Shown: in pieces, positions 9,201 through 18,259 of the stretch
How the letters are laid out: every line of letters starts with the position of its first letter
Position numbering within the stretch: position 1 is the first letter of the stretch
Assembly (NCBI RefSeq): GCF_000338275.1
Contig: NZ_ANMR01000043.1
Span: 434,001 to 498,000 of the forward strand
Origin: Staphylococcus xylosus NJ
Lineage (GTDB): Bacteria; Bacillota; Bacilli; Staphylococcales; Staphylococcaceae
DNA length: 64,000 bases
Direction of reading: 5' to 3'
Translations under genes and position numbers: made by a program
The notes under the pieces: model-generated
The model's input: only the letters and a program-made list of their open reading frames with translations
Told to the model about the DNA's origin: nothing
Databases searched by the model: none

Positions 9201-9689
9201 ATAGAAGAGTACGTTGCTCGTATACATAAACTCTTCTGTACTAGATTGGTGGCTAGACACATTAGAATCGACCCCAGGCGTGTCTTGTAATGTAAATCCT
9301 TTGCGAAATTTACCAGACGGAAATTTAATTTCCACTGATTCCACATCGAAATTTTCACGATTCATTTTTTTTACATCATCGTAATTATTTAATAATGTAT
9401 ATTGTTGATTACTTAGGTTTGCAATAATTCCTGGCTGGTCTGCGACAGAAACAATTGCGGTATTACTAGTTGTAGGTACGGGAGAACTTGGCAATATAGA
9501 TTCTTCTAGTAGTAAATTGATTAATGTGGATTTTCCTGCTGAAAAATGACCTACAAAAGTCGCAGTGTATTGTTCTAAAAACACTTTTTTAATTACTTGA
9601 TTGATAATATGGACTAATCTACCATTTTTAGATTTTTCTACTTCTTTTTTTAATTTATATAAAATATCGAGTTGCTCAGTATTAGACAT
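6249..9689 (-). CDS. Double-GTPase bacterial dynamin-like protein (DynA/YpbR type)
   Basis: At 1146 residues this is a head-to-tail fusion of two bacterial dynamins, as in B. subtilis DynA. The first GTPase has P-loop GHFSAGKS (47-54) and switch DTPGVDS near residue 138. The second has GTFSAGKSS near residue 600 and switch DSLGLHS near 745. Long coiled-coil helical regions follow each GTPase (about 270-560 and 870-1140). DynA-type proteins bind and fuse membranes, and help bacteria withstand membrane damage such as phage exit and pore-forming agents. The G-domain motifs are intact in both halves. The ATG at 9689 follows AAAGGGGAT. Confidence 0.93.
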   Translation of the reverse strand: MSNTEQLDILYKLKKEVEKSKNGRLVHIINQVIKKVFLEQYTATFVGHFSAGKSTLINLLLEESILPSSPVPTTSNTAIVSVADQPGIIANLSNQQYTLLNNYDDVKKMNRENFDVESVEIKFPSGKFRKGFTLQDTPGVDSNVSSHQSSTEEFMYTSNVLFYTVDYNHVQSALNFQFMKQLNQAGVPVVFVINQIDKHNEDEISFNTFKSRVEKSIVEWEIDLDKTFYVSKFSHAHNEIEALSKYLVEKDKNRETMENYVNRIVKFITEEQLSYIKYEIQDLLDKLDIFEADFEQAYINFKQHQQVSEEAKLLNNPDELYEFLKQKRKAIIDNAYIMTHDTRETIRMYLESRTKDFTVGGLFNKKKKTQEEQQRRINMALAQLQEKVNQEIRQPLREDMSFLTRFINDSEINEAILNQHYKIPESLITDLYQTQITISNQYVLTFCDDLMKSLKQYIGKTSDPLFKEAISHAQANDIGIEQEDDYNDYEKFMEMRNLRESLETQNYLHYYIHIDDSLDKLIDRKEITYTPKANKIKSVNHSKSETSIEPNQEDKTENIKHALEVIKDVPLFEQSKQNIDDTLARLDNKIIKIGVFGTFSAGKSSLINALLGDNYLVSSPNPTTAAMTELTYGHDSQITLKSADQLLEEINQVFEVENVTFDSIETLLNKNTNKLKASLEKNKLAFVNAVEEHYGMYQDMLKNGLIHTIDQDEIKKWSAEDEYATFVNTVHLKLPVDWLKDKIIVDSLGLHSNNQRHTNETEKVLTSADLILYVSYFNHSFTDNDKRFIEHMKAMNQLNENQAFKMIINATDLAETEEDLNAVIEYVGDALTQVNMDSDIFAVSSREALKTNDIGIERLKKSIEHFVQVESKNILQKQMLGQLHHISEAYEQMIEAFHNDKAEINKRNQKLQSYDNATIFKNNLLQIAEQRTSNEVDDQIYHLNERLKLQLLDEVKSIYNGQMTKNTNFNEEKRQSTKLYLDQVHQRLYLEQSLLVERIKKYFHEQLHTEIAPLKQKLQQLHVFIEPEFDKSKIELDNPYLKIDLTQMIDALPKSLSKKNILQPKTQSIIQEQITQETINLLAPCIANLRQAVNETVMQMQSNAEDKFNQFENEAHSQIKELLSFEVDDAFIQQLQETNNNLKPYM

Positions 9690-9974
9690 GTTTCGTATCC
9701 CCTTTATTACTTATATGTAATTACTTCTTATTGTATAACAAATCGTTACTTGTCTAAAGTAAGTATTTTAAAATAAGTTGTTACAAATTGAAAATACTAT
9801 CATTTAATTAAAGATGTTATAGGTACAAGCTGTATAATCTTTTAATATTTTTTGAATTTCAAAATATAAAATTCAATGATATTACGCATTAGAAATACTT
9901 TTTTGCTGAATTGACTTTGCCATATTCATCTATAATTTGTAATTGCTTACTCTAGCTAATTACTCTATATTTAC
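9690..9974. other. Intergenic stretch upstream of the dynamin gene
   Basis: About 285 bases of very AT-rich DNA with no credible ORF. It must contain the dynamin promoter on the minus strand. The only symmetric element I see is TTTTGAATTTCAAAA near 9850-9865, a perfect but low-complexity palindrome. Confidence 0.5.
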
Positions 9975-10018
9975 AAAAGCCAGCCCGAGGCAACTATTGA
10001 TGTCTCGGACTGGCTTTT
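9975..10018 (-). terminator. Terminator after the NAD(P)-binding protein gene
   Basis: AAAAGCCAGCCCGAG (9975-9989) pairs with CTCGGACTGGCTTTT (10004-10018) except for one C/A mismatch, with a 14-base loop. It starts 21 bases past the stop codon of the minus-strand gene at 10040. Confidence 0.8.
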
Positions 10019-10039
10019 AATATGTTAATTTTAAATCAA

Positions 10040-10675
10040 TTATTTCCATCTTGGTTTCTCGAAATTTGTATTTGGTTTATTTATACCAATGTTTTCATTT
10101 AAATATAGTTTTGGATTCTTTGCAATTTGTACTGCTACTGCAGCTACACTTTTTCTAGATACTTCAGTTCCTTTAAAGGGTTGATCTTTTTTAGTGATTT
10201 CGTAATCAATTTCGTTTATATCAGTTAACCAAGCTGGTCTGAATATTGTATAATCAAGACCGGATTGTTCAATTATGTCTGCAGCTTTTTTATAGACTGG
10301 TAATGATTCACTAATTTGAGTTTGTACCCACTCACCAAATTTACCTGGGATTTCGTTGTAGATACCAAGTGAAGTAACAAATACAAGTCGTTTTACTTTA
10401 TTTGCATTCATGGCTTCGACAATTGTTTGTGCTTCTTTATCTAAATTACCGGATAATGAAGCGAAAACAATATCAACATCTTCCATTGCATTAGTAACAT
10501 CATCTAAATTTGTGGCATCGCCTTCACGAACTCGTATACGATCTGAGGCATAGTCAGGTAATCTGTTTGCATCTCTTAAAAATAATCTTAAGGTATATGT
10601 TGTATTTTCTAAAAATGAGTTGATAGCTGCTTTAGAAATCGCACCATTAGCTCCTAGTATCAATACTCTTGTCAT
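10040..10675 (-). CDS. NAD(P)-binding Rossmann protein (NmrA/YwnB-like, atypical SDR)
   Basis: This 211-residue protein starts with a Rossmann dinucleotide motif, LILGANGAISKAA (GxxGxx at residues 8-13), and contains VFVTSLGIY near 108 and YTIFRPAWLTD near 150. This is typical of NAD(P)H-binding atypical SDRs of the NmrA/YwnB group rather than classical YxxxK dehydrogenases. The substrate is unknown; relatives are often called oxidoreductases on sequence alone. ATG at 10675. It is flanked by its own upstream gap and a strong terminator, so it is probably monocistronic. In the S. aureus order I remember, the dynamin gene is closer to rlmL, so this gene and rarD may be a species-variable insertion. 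Confidence 0.8.
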   Translation of the reverse strand: MTRVLILGANGAISKAAINSFLENTTYTLRLFLRDANRLPDYASDRIRVREGDATNLDDVTNAMEDVDIVFASLSGNLDKEAQTIVEAMNANKVKRLVFVTSLGIYNEIPGKFGEWVQTQISESLPVYKKAADIIEQSGLDYTIFRPAWLTDINEIDYEITKKDQPFKGTEVSRKSVAAVAVQIAKNPKLYLNENIGINKPNTNFEKPRWK

Positions 10676-10884
10676 CTAATCACTCCTGTACATTTTAGTT
10701 ATTATACGAGACCTTATTTTTCTCTTATTATTTAATAGTGTTATGTATAGTATAATTATTTTTTCTAAATAATTCACTTCTTATGTTTACACTCACAATA
10801 TTATAGTTATCCTATTTTTAGTTAAGTAAACGTGAAAGTAGAATTGTCAAAAGCTATAAATTGTATTTTCAAAAAATAAAAACC

Positions 10885-10937
10885 CTAGTTCAAGGACGGT
10901 TTACACACATAAATGTAATACGTTGTCCTTGCGCTAG
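10885..10937 (-). terminator. Probable rarD terminator
   Basis: CTAG-2-CAAGGAC (10885-10897) pairs with GTCCTTG-2-CTAG (10925-10937). On the minus strand it is followed by a T-rich run (the A-tract at about 10870-10882). It lies 22 bases past the rarD stop codon. Confidence 0.7.
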
Positions 10938-10958
10938 AGACATTATTTTATAGTTGAT

Positions 10959-11864
10959 TTAATTTATCACTGGGTTTTTATCTTTTTTGATTTTTACATA
11001 TTGTGAAATGCTATAAATTATAATCCCCACCCAAATAAAGATAAATGTAATGAGTTGATCTAAATCAAATGGCTCTTTGAATAGGAAGATGCCAATTAAA
11101 AACATTAAAGTAGGTCCGATATATTGTATAAAGCCAGTTAATGATAACGGTATGCGTCTGGCACCGGCTGAGAACAATATAAGTGGGACTGCTGTAACGG
11201 CTCCTGAGAATAACAACCAAAAAGAAGAAACGTTCATACCAAATGTAAGTCCACCGTGATACCATATATACCATAAATAGATAAATCCAGCAGGCGCTGT
11301 TACAATACATTCGATAGTTATACTGCTTATAGCATCTATTGGAACAAGTTTTTTAATTAATCCATAGATTCCAAATGAACCTGCTAACAATAAAGAAATG
11401 CCAGGGAATACCCCTATTTTCAATGTCATATATAACACACCTACAACAGCAAGTCCTATGGCAATCCATTCAAGTTTATTGAATCGCTCCTTTAAAAATA
11501 TTAATGCAAGTAAAATACTTACAAGTGGATTTATGTAGTAACCTAAACTGGATTGTAACACGTGTCCATTTGTAACAGCCCATATGAATGTGCCCCAATT
11601 AATTGTTATCACATAGCCAGCTGCAATAATCGCAATGAGTTGTATTGGATTCGTAAATAGTCGTTGAATATCTCGTTTAAATGGCGCAGTATTTTTAGTA
11701 AGGATAACGATAAATAACATAAAAATCATAGAAAGTACAATTCGAAATGCTAATATTTCAAATGCTCCTATATCGTCAATTAATCCCCAATAAATGGGTA
11801 GTATGCCCCATAAGAAATATGCTCCGAAAGCAAAGATAATTCCTTTTTTAAATTCTGTATTCAA
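10959..11864 (-). CDS. rarD: EamA/RarD family drug/metabolite transporter
   Basis: This protein of about 301 residues has roughly ten predicted membrane helices. It starts with the RarD-type N-terminus KKGIIFAFGAYFLWG(I)LPIYW, has NWGTFIWAV near residue 90 and LGYYINPL near residue 108, which are characteristic of the RarD branch of EamA transporters. Substrates of RarD proteins are not established. The upstream GTG at 11873 lies in the GAGGTG ribosome binding site, so the TTG at 11864, seven bases later, is the better start. It is followed by a strong terminator and preceded by rlmL 31 bases upstream on the same strand. Confidence 0.85.
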   Translation of the reverse strand: MNTEFKKGIIFAFGAYFLWGILPIYWGLIDDIGAFEILAFRIVLSMIFMLFIVILTKNTAPFKRDIQRLFTNPIQLIAIIAAGYVITINWGTFIWAVTNGHVLQSSLGYYINPLVSILLALIFLKERFNKLEWIAIGLAVVGVLYMTLKIGVFPGISLLLAGSFGIYGLIKKLVPIDAISSITIECIVTAPAGFIYLWYIWYHGGLTFGMNVSSFWLLFSGAVTAVPLILFSAGARRIPLSLTGFIQYIGPTLMFLIGIFLFKEPFDLDQLITFIFIWVGIIIYSISQYVKIKKDKNPVIN

Positions 11865-11904
11865 TTGTAACACCTCTTTCTAATGATCAAGACAGCAGAA
11901 GAAT

Positions 11905-13038
11905 TTACTTGCGAGGTTTTTTCTCTCCCCAATATTGATAATAAGTACATTCAATATAACCATTAAATAATTTTCTGCGTTTTGTTGCTTTCTTATTAAC
12001 TAAAAATTCGAATTCAGTATTACTTGTAAGAACGTAAGTTGATATTTGTGGATGATTTTGCATAAGTGATCCAATATAACGATACATTTCTTCGACTTTA
12101 TCTCTATCACCTATACGTTCGCCGTATGGTGGGTTACCAATTAATGCATACGGTTTTTCATCGTCTAAAGTTAATGTGTTAACGTCTTTAACATTAAATT
12201 GAATAATATCAGCGAGACCAACCTCTTCAGCGTTTCTGCGCGCTATTTCAATCATTTCTGGATCTATATCATAGGCATATATTTCTAGCTCACGATCATA
12301 ATTTGCTTGTTGATCGGCTTCGTCTCTCATTTCGTCATATAAACTATCTGGCATAATATCCCATTTTTCTGATACAAAATCACGGTTGAAACCAGGAGCG
12401 ATGTTTTGAGCGATTAAACAAGCTTCAATTGCGATTGTCCCCGACCCACAAAATGGATCAACTAAAGGCGTGTCACCTGTCCAGTTAGCTAGACGGATTA
12501 AACTTGCTGCTAGTGTTTCTTTAATTGGAGCTTCACCTTGTGCCAAACGATAGCCACGTTTATTTAAGCCTGAACCAGAAGTATCTATAGTTAACAGTGC
12601 ATTATCTTTTAAAATAGCCACTTCAACTGGATATTTTGCTCCATTTTCACTTAACCACCCACGTTCTTGATAAGCGTGCTTTAAACGTTCTACAATTGCT
12701 TTCTTAACGATAGCTTGACAGTCAGGCACACTATATAATGTTGATTTAACACTACGACCTTGTACAGGGAAGTTACCGTTTTGTTCAATCAATGTTTCCC
12801 AAGGCAATGCTTTTGTCTTTTCAAATAGTTCCTCAAAAGTTGTAGTTTTAAATTGTCCAACTACTATTTTGATTCTGTCGGCTGTGCGTAACCATAAGTT
12901 ACATTTAACAATTGCAGTTTCATCACCTTCAAAGAAGATTTTGCCATTTTCAACAGTTGTTTCATAACCTAATTCTTGAATTTCTTTGGCTACAACTGCT
13001 TCTAATCCCATTGGACATACAGCTAATAATTGATACAT
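11905..13038 (-). CDS. rlmL: 23S rRNA (guanine-N2)-methyltransferase, RlmL-like with THUMP domain
   Basis: This 377-residue class I SAM-dependent RNA methyltransferase has an N-terminal THUMP RNA-binding domain (about 45-155), a SAM-binding motif LVDPFCGSGTIAIEAC near residue 193, and the catalytic NPPYGERIG motif near residue 302, which marks N2-guanine methylation. It corresponds to the RlmL half of E. coli RlmKL (which acts at G2445 of 23S rRNA) and to B. subtilis YpsC. The fused RlmK half is absent, as is usual in Firmicutes. Its neighbour upstream is the RNase P RNA gene, as in B. subtilis. Confidence 0.9.
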   Translation of the reverse strand: MYQLLAVCPMGLEAVVAKEIQELGYETTVENGKIFFEGDETAIVKCNLWLRTADRIKIVVGQFKTTTFEELFEKTKALPWETLIEQNGNFPVQGRSVKSTLYSVPDCQAIVKKAIVERLKHAYQERGWLSENGAKYPVEVAILKDNALLTIDTSGSGLNKRGYRLAQGEAPIKETLAASLIRLANWTGDTPLVDPFCGSGTIAIEACLIAQNIAPGFNRDFVSEKWDIMPDSLYDEMRDEADQQANYDRELEIYAYDIDPEMIEIARRNAEEVGLADIIQFNVKDVNTLTLDDEKPYALIGNPPYGERIGDRDKVEEMYRYIGSLMQNHPQISTYVLTSNTEFEFLVNKKATKRRKLFNGYIECTYYQYWGEKKPRK

Positions 13039-13163
13039 TGTTTTGCTCCTTCTTATTAAAGATTTTATTTTATTTTATCAAAAGTTATTTTAAATAGATA
13101 TGACATTGCATCAAGTTCTATAGTGAACTGATAATTATTTCAATTCATTTTAACCAATTAAAA

Positions 13164-13188
13164 AAGCTCTCCTATATTGGGAGAGCTT
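13164..13188 (-). terminator. RNase P RNA terminator
   Basis: AAGCTCTCC (13164-13172) and GGAGAGCTT (13180-13188) form a nine-pair stem with a seven-base loop, followed on the minus strand by TTTTTAATT. The upstream arm overlaps the 3' strand of the RNase P P1 helix by about three bases. Confidence 0.85.
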
Positions 13189-13588
13189 GGGTCTAGTGAT
13201 GATATTTCTGTAAGCCATGTTTTGTACCATTGTACTGCGAACGTGTACTAGAAACACTCGTACGCTGGTGGTAACCATCTGTCTACATACTATCTAAAGT
13301 ATGCCTTAAATATACGTTGAATTCCGCTAAATAAGTGCTCCTACCTAATTTGGATTGCTCACTCGAGGGGTTTACCGCGTTCCACCTTTTATATTTCTAT
13401 AAAAGCTACGTCACTGTGGCACTTTCAAACTAATCTAACCGTATCCTAAGACTTAGGTTATTTCATTGCCGTCAACTTAATGCCTTGACTTATTGTTTCA
13501 TCAAGCACGAACACTACAATCATCTCAGATTGTGTGAGCATGGACTTTCCTCTATATCGCTATAGCGATTACCCGAAACACCATCCCA
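13186..13588 (-). ncRNA. rnpB: RNase P RNA, bacterial type B
   Basis: This is the catalytic RNA of RNase P, which removes tRNA 5' leaders together with the RnpA protein. On the minus strand the universal P4/J-regions are present: GAGGAAAGTCCATGCTC near the 5' end and ACAAAACATGGCTTACAGAA near the 3' end. Further marks are AACGCGGTAAACCCCTCGAG and GTGCCACAGTGACG in the middle. The terminal P1 helix pairs CTTGGG (13590-13585) with CCCAAG (13191-13186). About 400 nt fits type B. The 5' end is estimated from the promoter and may be off by several bases. Confidence 0.96.
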
Positions 13589-13591
13589 AGA

Positions 13592-13620
13592 AGTATATCA
13601 TTATTTTAGTTGTTAAACAA
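13592..13620 (-). promoter_or_regulatory. rnpB promoter
   Basis: On the minus strand, TTGTTT (13620-13615) and TATACT (13597-13592) are exactly 17 bases apart. The predicted start lies about seven bases downstream, at the mapped 5' end of the P1 helix. Confidence 0.7.
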
Positions 13621-13627
13621 ATAAAAT

Positions 13628-13660
13628 AAGATAAGTTTTGAAAAAATCAAAACTTATCTT
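13628..13660 (-). terminator. gpsB terminator
   Basis: Perfect 14-base arms AAGATAAGTTTTGA (13628-13641) and TCAAAACTTATCTT (13647-13660). It is 59 bases past the gpsB stop and just before the rnpB promoter, insulating the two units. Confidence 0.8.
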
Positions 13661-13719
13661 TATGTAGATGATATGAAATCTACGCTAATAACATTTCATC
13701 AGCTCAATGCACGTGTATG

Positions 13720-14082
13720 TTATTTTCCGAAAACTGCTTTTTCTAGATTAGATATTCGTTTTAGAATATCTACATTGTTATTGTTGTTATTATTGTTATT
13801 ACTTTTAGTTGTTGCATTACTGTTTGAAGAGAAATTTTTATTTTCTTGTGGTCTCGATGTAGCAACACGTAAACGTAACTCTTCTAATTCTTTTTTTAGT
13901 TTATTGTTTTCTTCTGAAAGTTTTACAACTTCATTATCTAAATCTGCCATCTTTTGATAATCTGCTATAATATCGTCTAAGAAGGCATCTACTTCTTCTC
14001 TTCTATAGCCACGAGTCATAGTTTTTTCAAAATCTTTTTCATAAATATCTTTTGCTGATAATTTTAATGAAACATCTGACAT
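13720..14082 (-). CDS. gpsB: Cell cycle protein GpsB
   Basis: This 120-residue DivIVA-like protein coordinates septal and peripheral wall synthesis at the division site and interacts with penicillin-binding proteins (and with FtsZ in S. aureus). The N-terminal lipid/partner-binding domain is clear ([32 protein letters not shown]), followed by a coiled coil (about 40-68), a Ser/Asn-rich linker and a conserved C-terminal helix [19 protein letters not shown]. The linker contains nine consecutive asparagines encoded by AAT/AAC triplets. An upstream in-frame start at 14100 is rejected: the ATG at 14082 follows GAGGTGG and matches the family start MSDVSLKLS. It is the last gene of the DUF1798-ypsA-gpsB unit. 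Confidence 0.93.
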   Translation of the reverse strand: MSDVSLKLSAKDIYEKDFEKTMTRGYRREEVDAFLDDIIADYQKMADLDNEVVKLSEENNKLKKELEELRLRVATSRPQENKNFSSNSNATTKSNNNNNNNNNVDILKRISNLEKAVFGK

Positions 14083-14092
14083 TTTTTCCACC

Positions 14093-14659
14093 TCATTCAA
14101 AACTTTGTTCTTGAGACCACTGTAAGTCGTTGATGAACTCAGTTAATTCATCGAACGTCACAATATCACAAGTATAATTTGTTTTTTCCATAAAATCAAC
14201 TAACATGTGCTTAAAGAACTTAGGACTAGCTTCTTGCTCTTCATCGTAAATTAAAAGTGTCTGATCTGTATGATCTAACATGAATTGATCCGTTTGTTTA
14301 AACTGATGTGGGCCTTCATATGGGGCATGGAACACACTGTCAACGAAGTCTGCTTTTTGTGTAATGTTATTATACTTAGCTTGATTCTGTTCGTTCCACC
14401 TTTTACTATGTCCATAAAAAGGCGTTATTATACCTAATTTTAGATCAGGGTGGCTCGCCTTCAATTCAAGAACCACTTCTGCCGTCCATAATTCTATACC
14501 CATCTGTCCTTGTATTAATACCCACTCTAACCCTTCTTCAATCAACTGATTTAATTTATGTTCGATAAATTTCTTTAAATAACTAACCTCTGGTGCATCA
14601 TCTTTGAATATGTTGAGTTCAAATGATTTATAGCCAGTAACATAAATTGTTTTTATCAT
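14093..14659 (-). CDS. YpsA family (DUF1273, SLOG fold) protein
   Basis: This 188-residue protein of the DUF1273/YpsA family has the SLOG-type nucleotide-binding fold suggested by [10 protein letters not shown] near the start and [11 protein letters not shown] near residue 50. YpsA of B. subtilis and S. aureus is linked to cell division and to GpsB, whose gene follows ten bases downstream; the biochemical activity is not defined. The ATG at 14659 overlaps the TGA of the upstream gene in the sequence ATGA, implying translational coupling; the in-frame TTG at 14665 is disregarded for that reason. Confidence 0.85.
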   Translation of the reverse strand: MIKTIYVTGYKSFELNIFKDDAPEVSYLKKFIEHKLNQLIEEGLEWVLIQGQMGIELWTAEVVLELKASHPDLKLGIITPFYGHSKRWNEQNQAKYNNITQKADFVDSVFHAPYEGPHQFKQTDQFMLDHTDQTLLIYDEEQEASPKFFKHMLVDFMEKTNYTCDIVTFDELTEFINDLQWSQEQSFE

Positions 14660-14994
14660 AAACAAAACTCATTTCTTTGAATATAACTTAAATCATATTG
14701 TACAGCTTTTAATTTTTCTGTGAACAATTTTCGGCTTGTACGTTTGAAATGGCATTCAACTGAAAGTGACTCGATATTTGAAATTAAAAGGTCGAACTTC
14801 TTTTTGTTCATATATTGTAATTGAAGGATTTGTGATTCTCGATTCAAAAGTGTGTTTAAGCGTTGGTCTATCTCAGTGGTAAACGGTACAACAGTAGAAT
14901 AAAAGTCGTAATCTTCTCCTGATGTTTTAACGGATTCATACCTTTCTTGCATTAACAAAACATCATTTAATAGTTGTGTAATAATTTGTTGCAT
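14656..14994 (-). CDS. DUF1798 (YppE-like) protein
   Basis: This 112-residue, mainly helical protein fits the YppE/DUF1798 family found beside ypsA-gpsB or recU in Firmicutes. I see no catalytic motif, signal peptide or membrane segment. It is probably the first gene of a three-gene unit ending with gpsB, and its stop codon overlaps the ypsA start. ATG at 14994 follows GGGGGAAG. It is divergent from recU. Function is unknown; the family assignment rests on length, helical pattern and position. Confidence 0.7.
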   Translation of the reverse strand: MQQIITQLLNDVLLMQERYESVKTSGEDYDFYSTVVPFTTEIDQRLNTLLNRESQILQLQYMNKKKFDLLISNIESLSVECHFKRTSRKLFTEKLKAVQYDLSYIQRNEFCL

Positions 14995-15174
14995 TGAGAC
15001 TTCCCCCTACACTTCAAATTTACCATAAAATTGATTTTCAGTCATTTTTTAAAGAGTCGCCTAACATTTACCTTATATTACTATAATATTTTGTTTCAAA
15101 TATTGTTTAATTGGGCAAAGCACGTTAAAATGTATGTGATGTATTTGTAAATACATTGGTTCAAATTTCATAGT

Positions 15175-15204
15175 TTGGAAAAAATTGCTGCACTCATGTA
15201 TAAT
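15175..15204 (+). promoter_or_regulatory. Likely recU-pbp2 promoter
   Basis: TTGGAA (15175-15180) and TATAAT (15199-15204) are 18 bases apart, and transcription would start about 35 bases before the recU ATG. Confidence 0.55.
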
Positions 15205-15245
15205 GGAGCAAGTTTTTGATTTCCTAACTAAAGTGGTGAAAATAA

Positions 15246-15872
15246 ATGAATTACCCAAATGGAAAGCCATTTAATGGAAATAAGTCTCAAGACGGACGAA
15301 CTCATCAGGGGCAAACTAGTAAAATTGATTACGGTGGCAGAGGTATGTCGCTAGAAAACGATATAGAATTGTCGAATACTTATTATTTGAATCATGGTAT
15401 AGCTGTAATACATAAGAAACCTACACCCGTTCAAATAGTAAATGTTCACTATCCGATGAGAAGTAAAGCTGTTATAAATGAGGCTTATTTCAGAACGCCG
15501 TCGACTACCGACTATAACGGTATTTATAATGGCCGATATTTAGACTTTGAAGCGAAAGAAACGAAAAATAAAACGTCCTTTCCTTTAAATAACATGCATA
15601 ATCATCAAGTGAAACACATGGATGCCTGTTATAAACAAAACGGAATTGTCTTTTTATTAATTCGTTTTAAATCGCTCGATGAAGTTTATTTGCTTCCATA
15701 TTCTAATTTCAAAATGTTTTGGGAAAGACACATTAACGAAATTAAAAAGTCGATAACGGTTGAAGAAATAAGAAAAAATGGTTACTATATTCCTTATCAG
15801 TATCAACCACGATTGAATTATCTCAAAACAGTTGATAAGTTGATATTAGATGAAAGTGAGGACCGCGTATGA
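15246..15872 (+). CDS. recU: Holliday junction resolvase RecU
   Basis: RecU cleaves four-way junctions during recombination and chromosome segregation. The 208-residue length and the motifs fit: NRGMSLE-type start region ([15 protein letters not shown]), the metal-binding Asp in [17 protein letters not shown] with the D-x-E-x-K signature around residues 98-103, and HQVKHMD at about 120. The ATG at 15246 follows AAAGTGGTGA. Its last four bases overlap the pbp2 start (ATGA), the same recU-PBP operon as in B. subtilis (recU-ponA) and S. aureus. Confidence 0.95.
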   Translation: MNYPNGKPFNGNKSQDGRTHQGQTSKIDYGGRGMSLENDIELSNTYYLNHGIAVIHKKPTPVQIVNVHYPMRSKAVINEAYFRTPSTTDYNGIYNGRYLDFEAKETKNKTSFPLNNMHNHQVKHMDACYKQNGIVFLLIRFKSLDEVYLLPYSNFKMFWERHINEIKKSITVEEIRKNGYYIPYQYQPRLNYLKTVDKLILDESEDRV

Positions 15873-18037
15873 CGGAGAAAAAGAAGACTTCCCAGTCTAA
15901 CAGTAAGAATGGAAAGTCTGAGCAAAAACAGAATAGGAATATAAAACGAACGATAATTAAGATAATTGGTTTTCTAATTATTGCATTTATCGTTTTAGCA
16001 TTAATTGGTATCTTGTTATTTGCGTATTATGCTTGGAAAGCACCAGCATTTACGGAATCAAAATTACAAGACCCTATTCCAGCAAAGATTTATGATAAAG
16101 ATGGCGACTTGGTTAAGACGTTAGATAATGGACAGCGACGCGAACACGTTAATTTAGATGAGGTTCCGAAAACGATGAAAGAAGCGGTATTAGCTACTGA
16201 AGATAATCGTTTCTATGATCATGGCGCGTTAGACTATAAACGACTGTTCGGTGCAGTTGCTAAAAACGTAACCGGTGGTTTTGGAGCTGAAGGTGCTTCG
16301 ACGCTGACACAACAAGTTGTTAAACGTTCATTTTTAACCGATCAAAAATCAATAGCACGTAAAGCACAAGAAGCATATTTGTCTTATAGATTAGAGCAAG
16401 AGTACAGTAAAGATGAAATATTCGAAATGTACTTAAACAAAATCTACTATTCTGACGGTGTTTATGGTGTTAAAGCTGCTGCTAAATACTATTTCAACAA
16501 AGATTTGAAAGATTTAAATTTAGCTGAATCCGCTTATCTTGCTGGTTTACCACAGGTGCCAAATACTTATAACATCTATGAACATCCAAAAGAAGCAGAA
16601 TCACGAAAAAACACTGTTCTTTATTTAATGGAATATCATAATAGAATTACAAAAGAACAGAAAGAAAAAGCTCAAAATACTTCTGTTGAAGATAACCTAG
16701 TTCAACGTTCTTCTGAAGAACGTGAAGTAAGTGAAGATAACTCAAATCCAGAATATGATTCATATATTAACTTTGTAAAATCTGAACTTATGAACAACAA
16801 AGCATTTAAAGACCAAGATTTAGGATCTGTATTAAATAGTGGTATTAAGATTTATACTAATATGGATAAAAATGTTCAACAAACATTACAAGACCGTATT
16901 AATAACGGTAGCTATTACAAAAATGATGACCAACAAGTAGGATCTTCTATTGTAGATAGTGAAAATGGAGGTCTAGTTGCTATATCAGGCGGTAGAAATT
17001 ATAAAGATATCGTAGATAGAAACTTAGCGACTGACGCACACCCTACCGGTTCATCACTTAAACCATTCTTAGCATATGGTCCAGCAATTGAGAATATGTC
17101 ATGGGCGACAAACCATGCAATTCAAGATGAGGAAGCATATCAAGTAGATGGCGTTACTTTCAGAAACTATGATACAGAAAGCCATGGTAAAGTTAAACTT
17201 TATGACGCACTTCGTCAAAGTTTCAACATTCCAGCACTTAAAGCATGGCAGTCAACTAAAGAAAACGCTGGTAATGATGCACCTAAAGACTTTGCTAAAA
17301 ATGTAGGTCTTGACTATGAAGGAGATATTGGCCCATCTGAAGTACTAGGTGGTTCAGCATCCGAATTCTCACCTACCCAATTAGCTTCTGCCTTTGCAGC
17401 AATTGCAAATGGTGGCGAATACAATAATGCTCATTCAATTAAAAAAGTCGAAAAACAAAACGGCGAAACTATTGAATATGACCATACAAGTAAAAAAGCA
17501 ATGAAAGATTCAACTTCTTACATGTTAGCTGAAGTATTAAAAGGTACATTTGAAGCATACGGTTCAGCTTATGGCCATAATATTTCTGGCGTTAACATAG
17601 CTGCAAAAACTGGTACAGGTACTTATGGTGCTGAAACTTATCAACAATACAACTTACCAGATAATGCTGCTAAAGATGTTTGGATTAACGGATTTACACC
17701 AAAATACAGTATGTCTGTATGGATGGGATTCAGTGAAGTTAAACAAGGTGGTACAAACTCCTTTGTTGGCCATGAAGAACAAGAATACCCACAATATCTG
17801 TTAGAAGATGTTATGGATAACATTTCACCAAGAGATGGTAAAGACTTCAATAAACCTGATTCAGTAAGTGGAGATTCGAAAGATTCATTATCTGTTAAAG
17901 GTAGTCCAGATGACAATACAACATCGAATAAACCTCAAGGACAAGGTGGAGGCAGCAGTTCTTCATCAAGTTCAAATAGCAGTGATAGTTCTAGTAGTTC
18001 ATCAAATAGTACAAACGGTCAAAGTGCCGCAAGATAG
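15869..18037 (+). CDS. pbp2: Bifunctional penicillin-binding protein 2 (class A)
   Basis: This 722-residue class A PBP polymerises glycan strands and cross-links peptides at the septum. Order: short basic cytoplasmic tail, one membrane anchor (about 30-55), glycosyltransferase GT51 domain with catalytic Glu111 in [10 protein letters not shown] and [11 protein letters not shown] near 148, then the transpeptidase with SSLK (Ser395-Lys398), SFN near 451 and KTGTGT near 579. The C-terminus is a Ser/Asn-rich, low-complexity tail. Length is close to S. aureus PBP2 (about 727), the essential partner of PBP2a in methicillin resistance. The start overlaps the recU stop, so the two are translationally coupled. 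Confidence 0.96.
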   Translation: MTEKKKTSQSNSKNGKSEQKQNRNIKRTIIKIIGFLIIAFIVLALIGILLFAYYAWKAPAFTESKLQDPIPAKIYDKDGDLVKTLDNGQRREHVNLDEVPKTMKEAVLATEDNRFYDHGALDYKRLFGAVAKNVTGGFGAEGASTLTQQVVKRSFLTDQKSIARKAQEAYLSYRLEQEYSKDEIFEMYLNKIYYSDGVYGVKAAAKYYFNKDLKDLNLAESAYLAGLPQVPNTYNIYEHPKEAESRKNTVLYLMEYHNRITKEQKEKAQNTSVEDNLVQRSSEEREVSEDNSNPEYDSYINFVKSELMNNKAFKDQDLGSVLNSGIKIYTNMDKNVQQTLQDRINNGSYYKNDDQQVGSSIVDSENGGLVAISGGRNYKDIVDRNLATDAHPTGSSLKPFLAYGPAIENMSWATNHAIQDEEAYQVDGVTFRNYDTESHGKVKLYDALRQSFNIPALKAWQSTKENAGNDAPKDFAKNVGLDYEGDIGPSEVLGGSASEFSPTQLASAFAAIANGGEYNNAHSIKKVEKQNGETIEYDHTSKKAMKDSTSYMLAEVLKGTFEAYGSAYGHNISGVNIAAKTGTGTYGAETYQQYNLPDNAAKDVWINGFTPKYSMSVWMGFSEVKQGGTNSFVGHEEQEYPQYLLEDVMDNISPRDGKDFNKPDSVSGDSKDSLSVKGSPDDNTTSNKPQGQGGGSSSSSSSNSSDSSSSSSNSTNGQSAAR

Positions 18038-18120
18038 TACTTAATTAAATACAGTGAGTCTTAGACGAAGGTAAATTAACATTATTAATTTAAAATAATT
18101 AATATCCACATGTCTAAAAT

Positions 18121-18164
18121 AAAAAACACACTCGACGCTAAGTATAGCGCTGAGTGTGTTTTTT
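18121..18164 (+). terminator. pbp2 terminator
   Basis: AAAAAACACACTC (18121-18133) pairs with GAGTGTGTTTTTT (18152-18164). A second stem, CGCTA/TAGCG, stacks inside the loop. It is followed by a T-rich stretch. Confidence 0.85.
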
Positions 18165-18206
18165 ATTTTGACTATTCATAACGATATTGTTTTCCTATAT
18201 AAAAAA

Positions 18207-18252
18207 GCACGGTATATTCAAAAGAATTAAACATTTCCAATGAACACCGTGC
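18207..18252 (-). terminator. Terminator of the dnaD-nth-ypoC unit
   Basis: GCACGGT (18207-18213) pairs with ACCGTGC (18246-18252) across a 32-base loop. On the minus strand it is followed by TTTTTT (18206-18201), and it starts eight bases after the ypoC stop. Confidence 0.7.
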
Positions 18253-18259
18253 ATATTAA

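Noticed and set aside
13673..13957. Leucine-rich 94-residue plus-strand ORF
   Set aside because: It is the complement of the asparagine-repeat tract and coiled coil of gpsB.
15073..15270. 65-residue minus-strand ORF in the recU upstream region
   Set aside because: No ribosome binding site, overlaps the recU start and promoter, and has no recognised domain.
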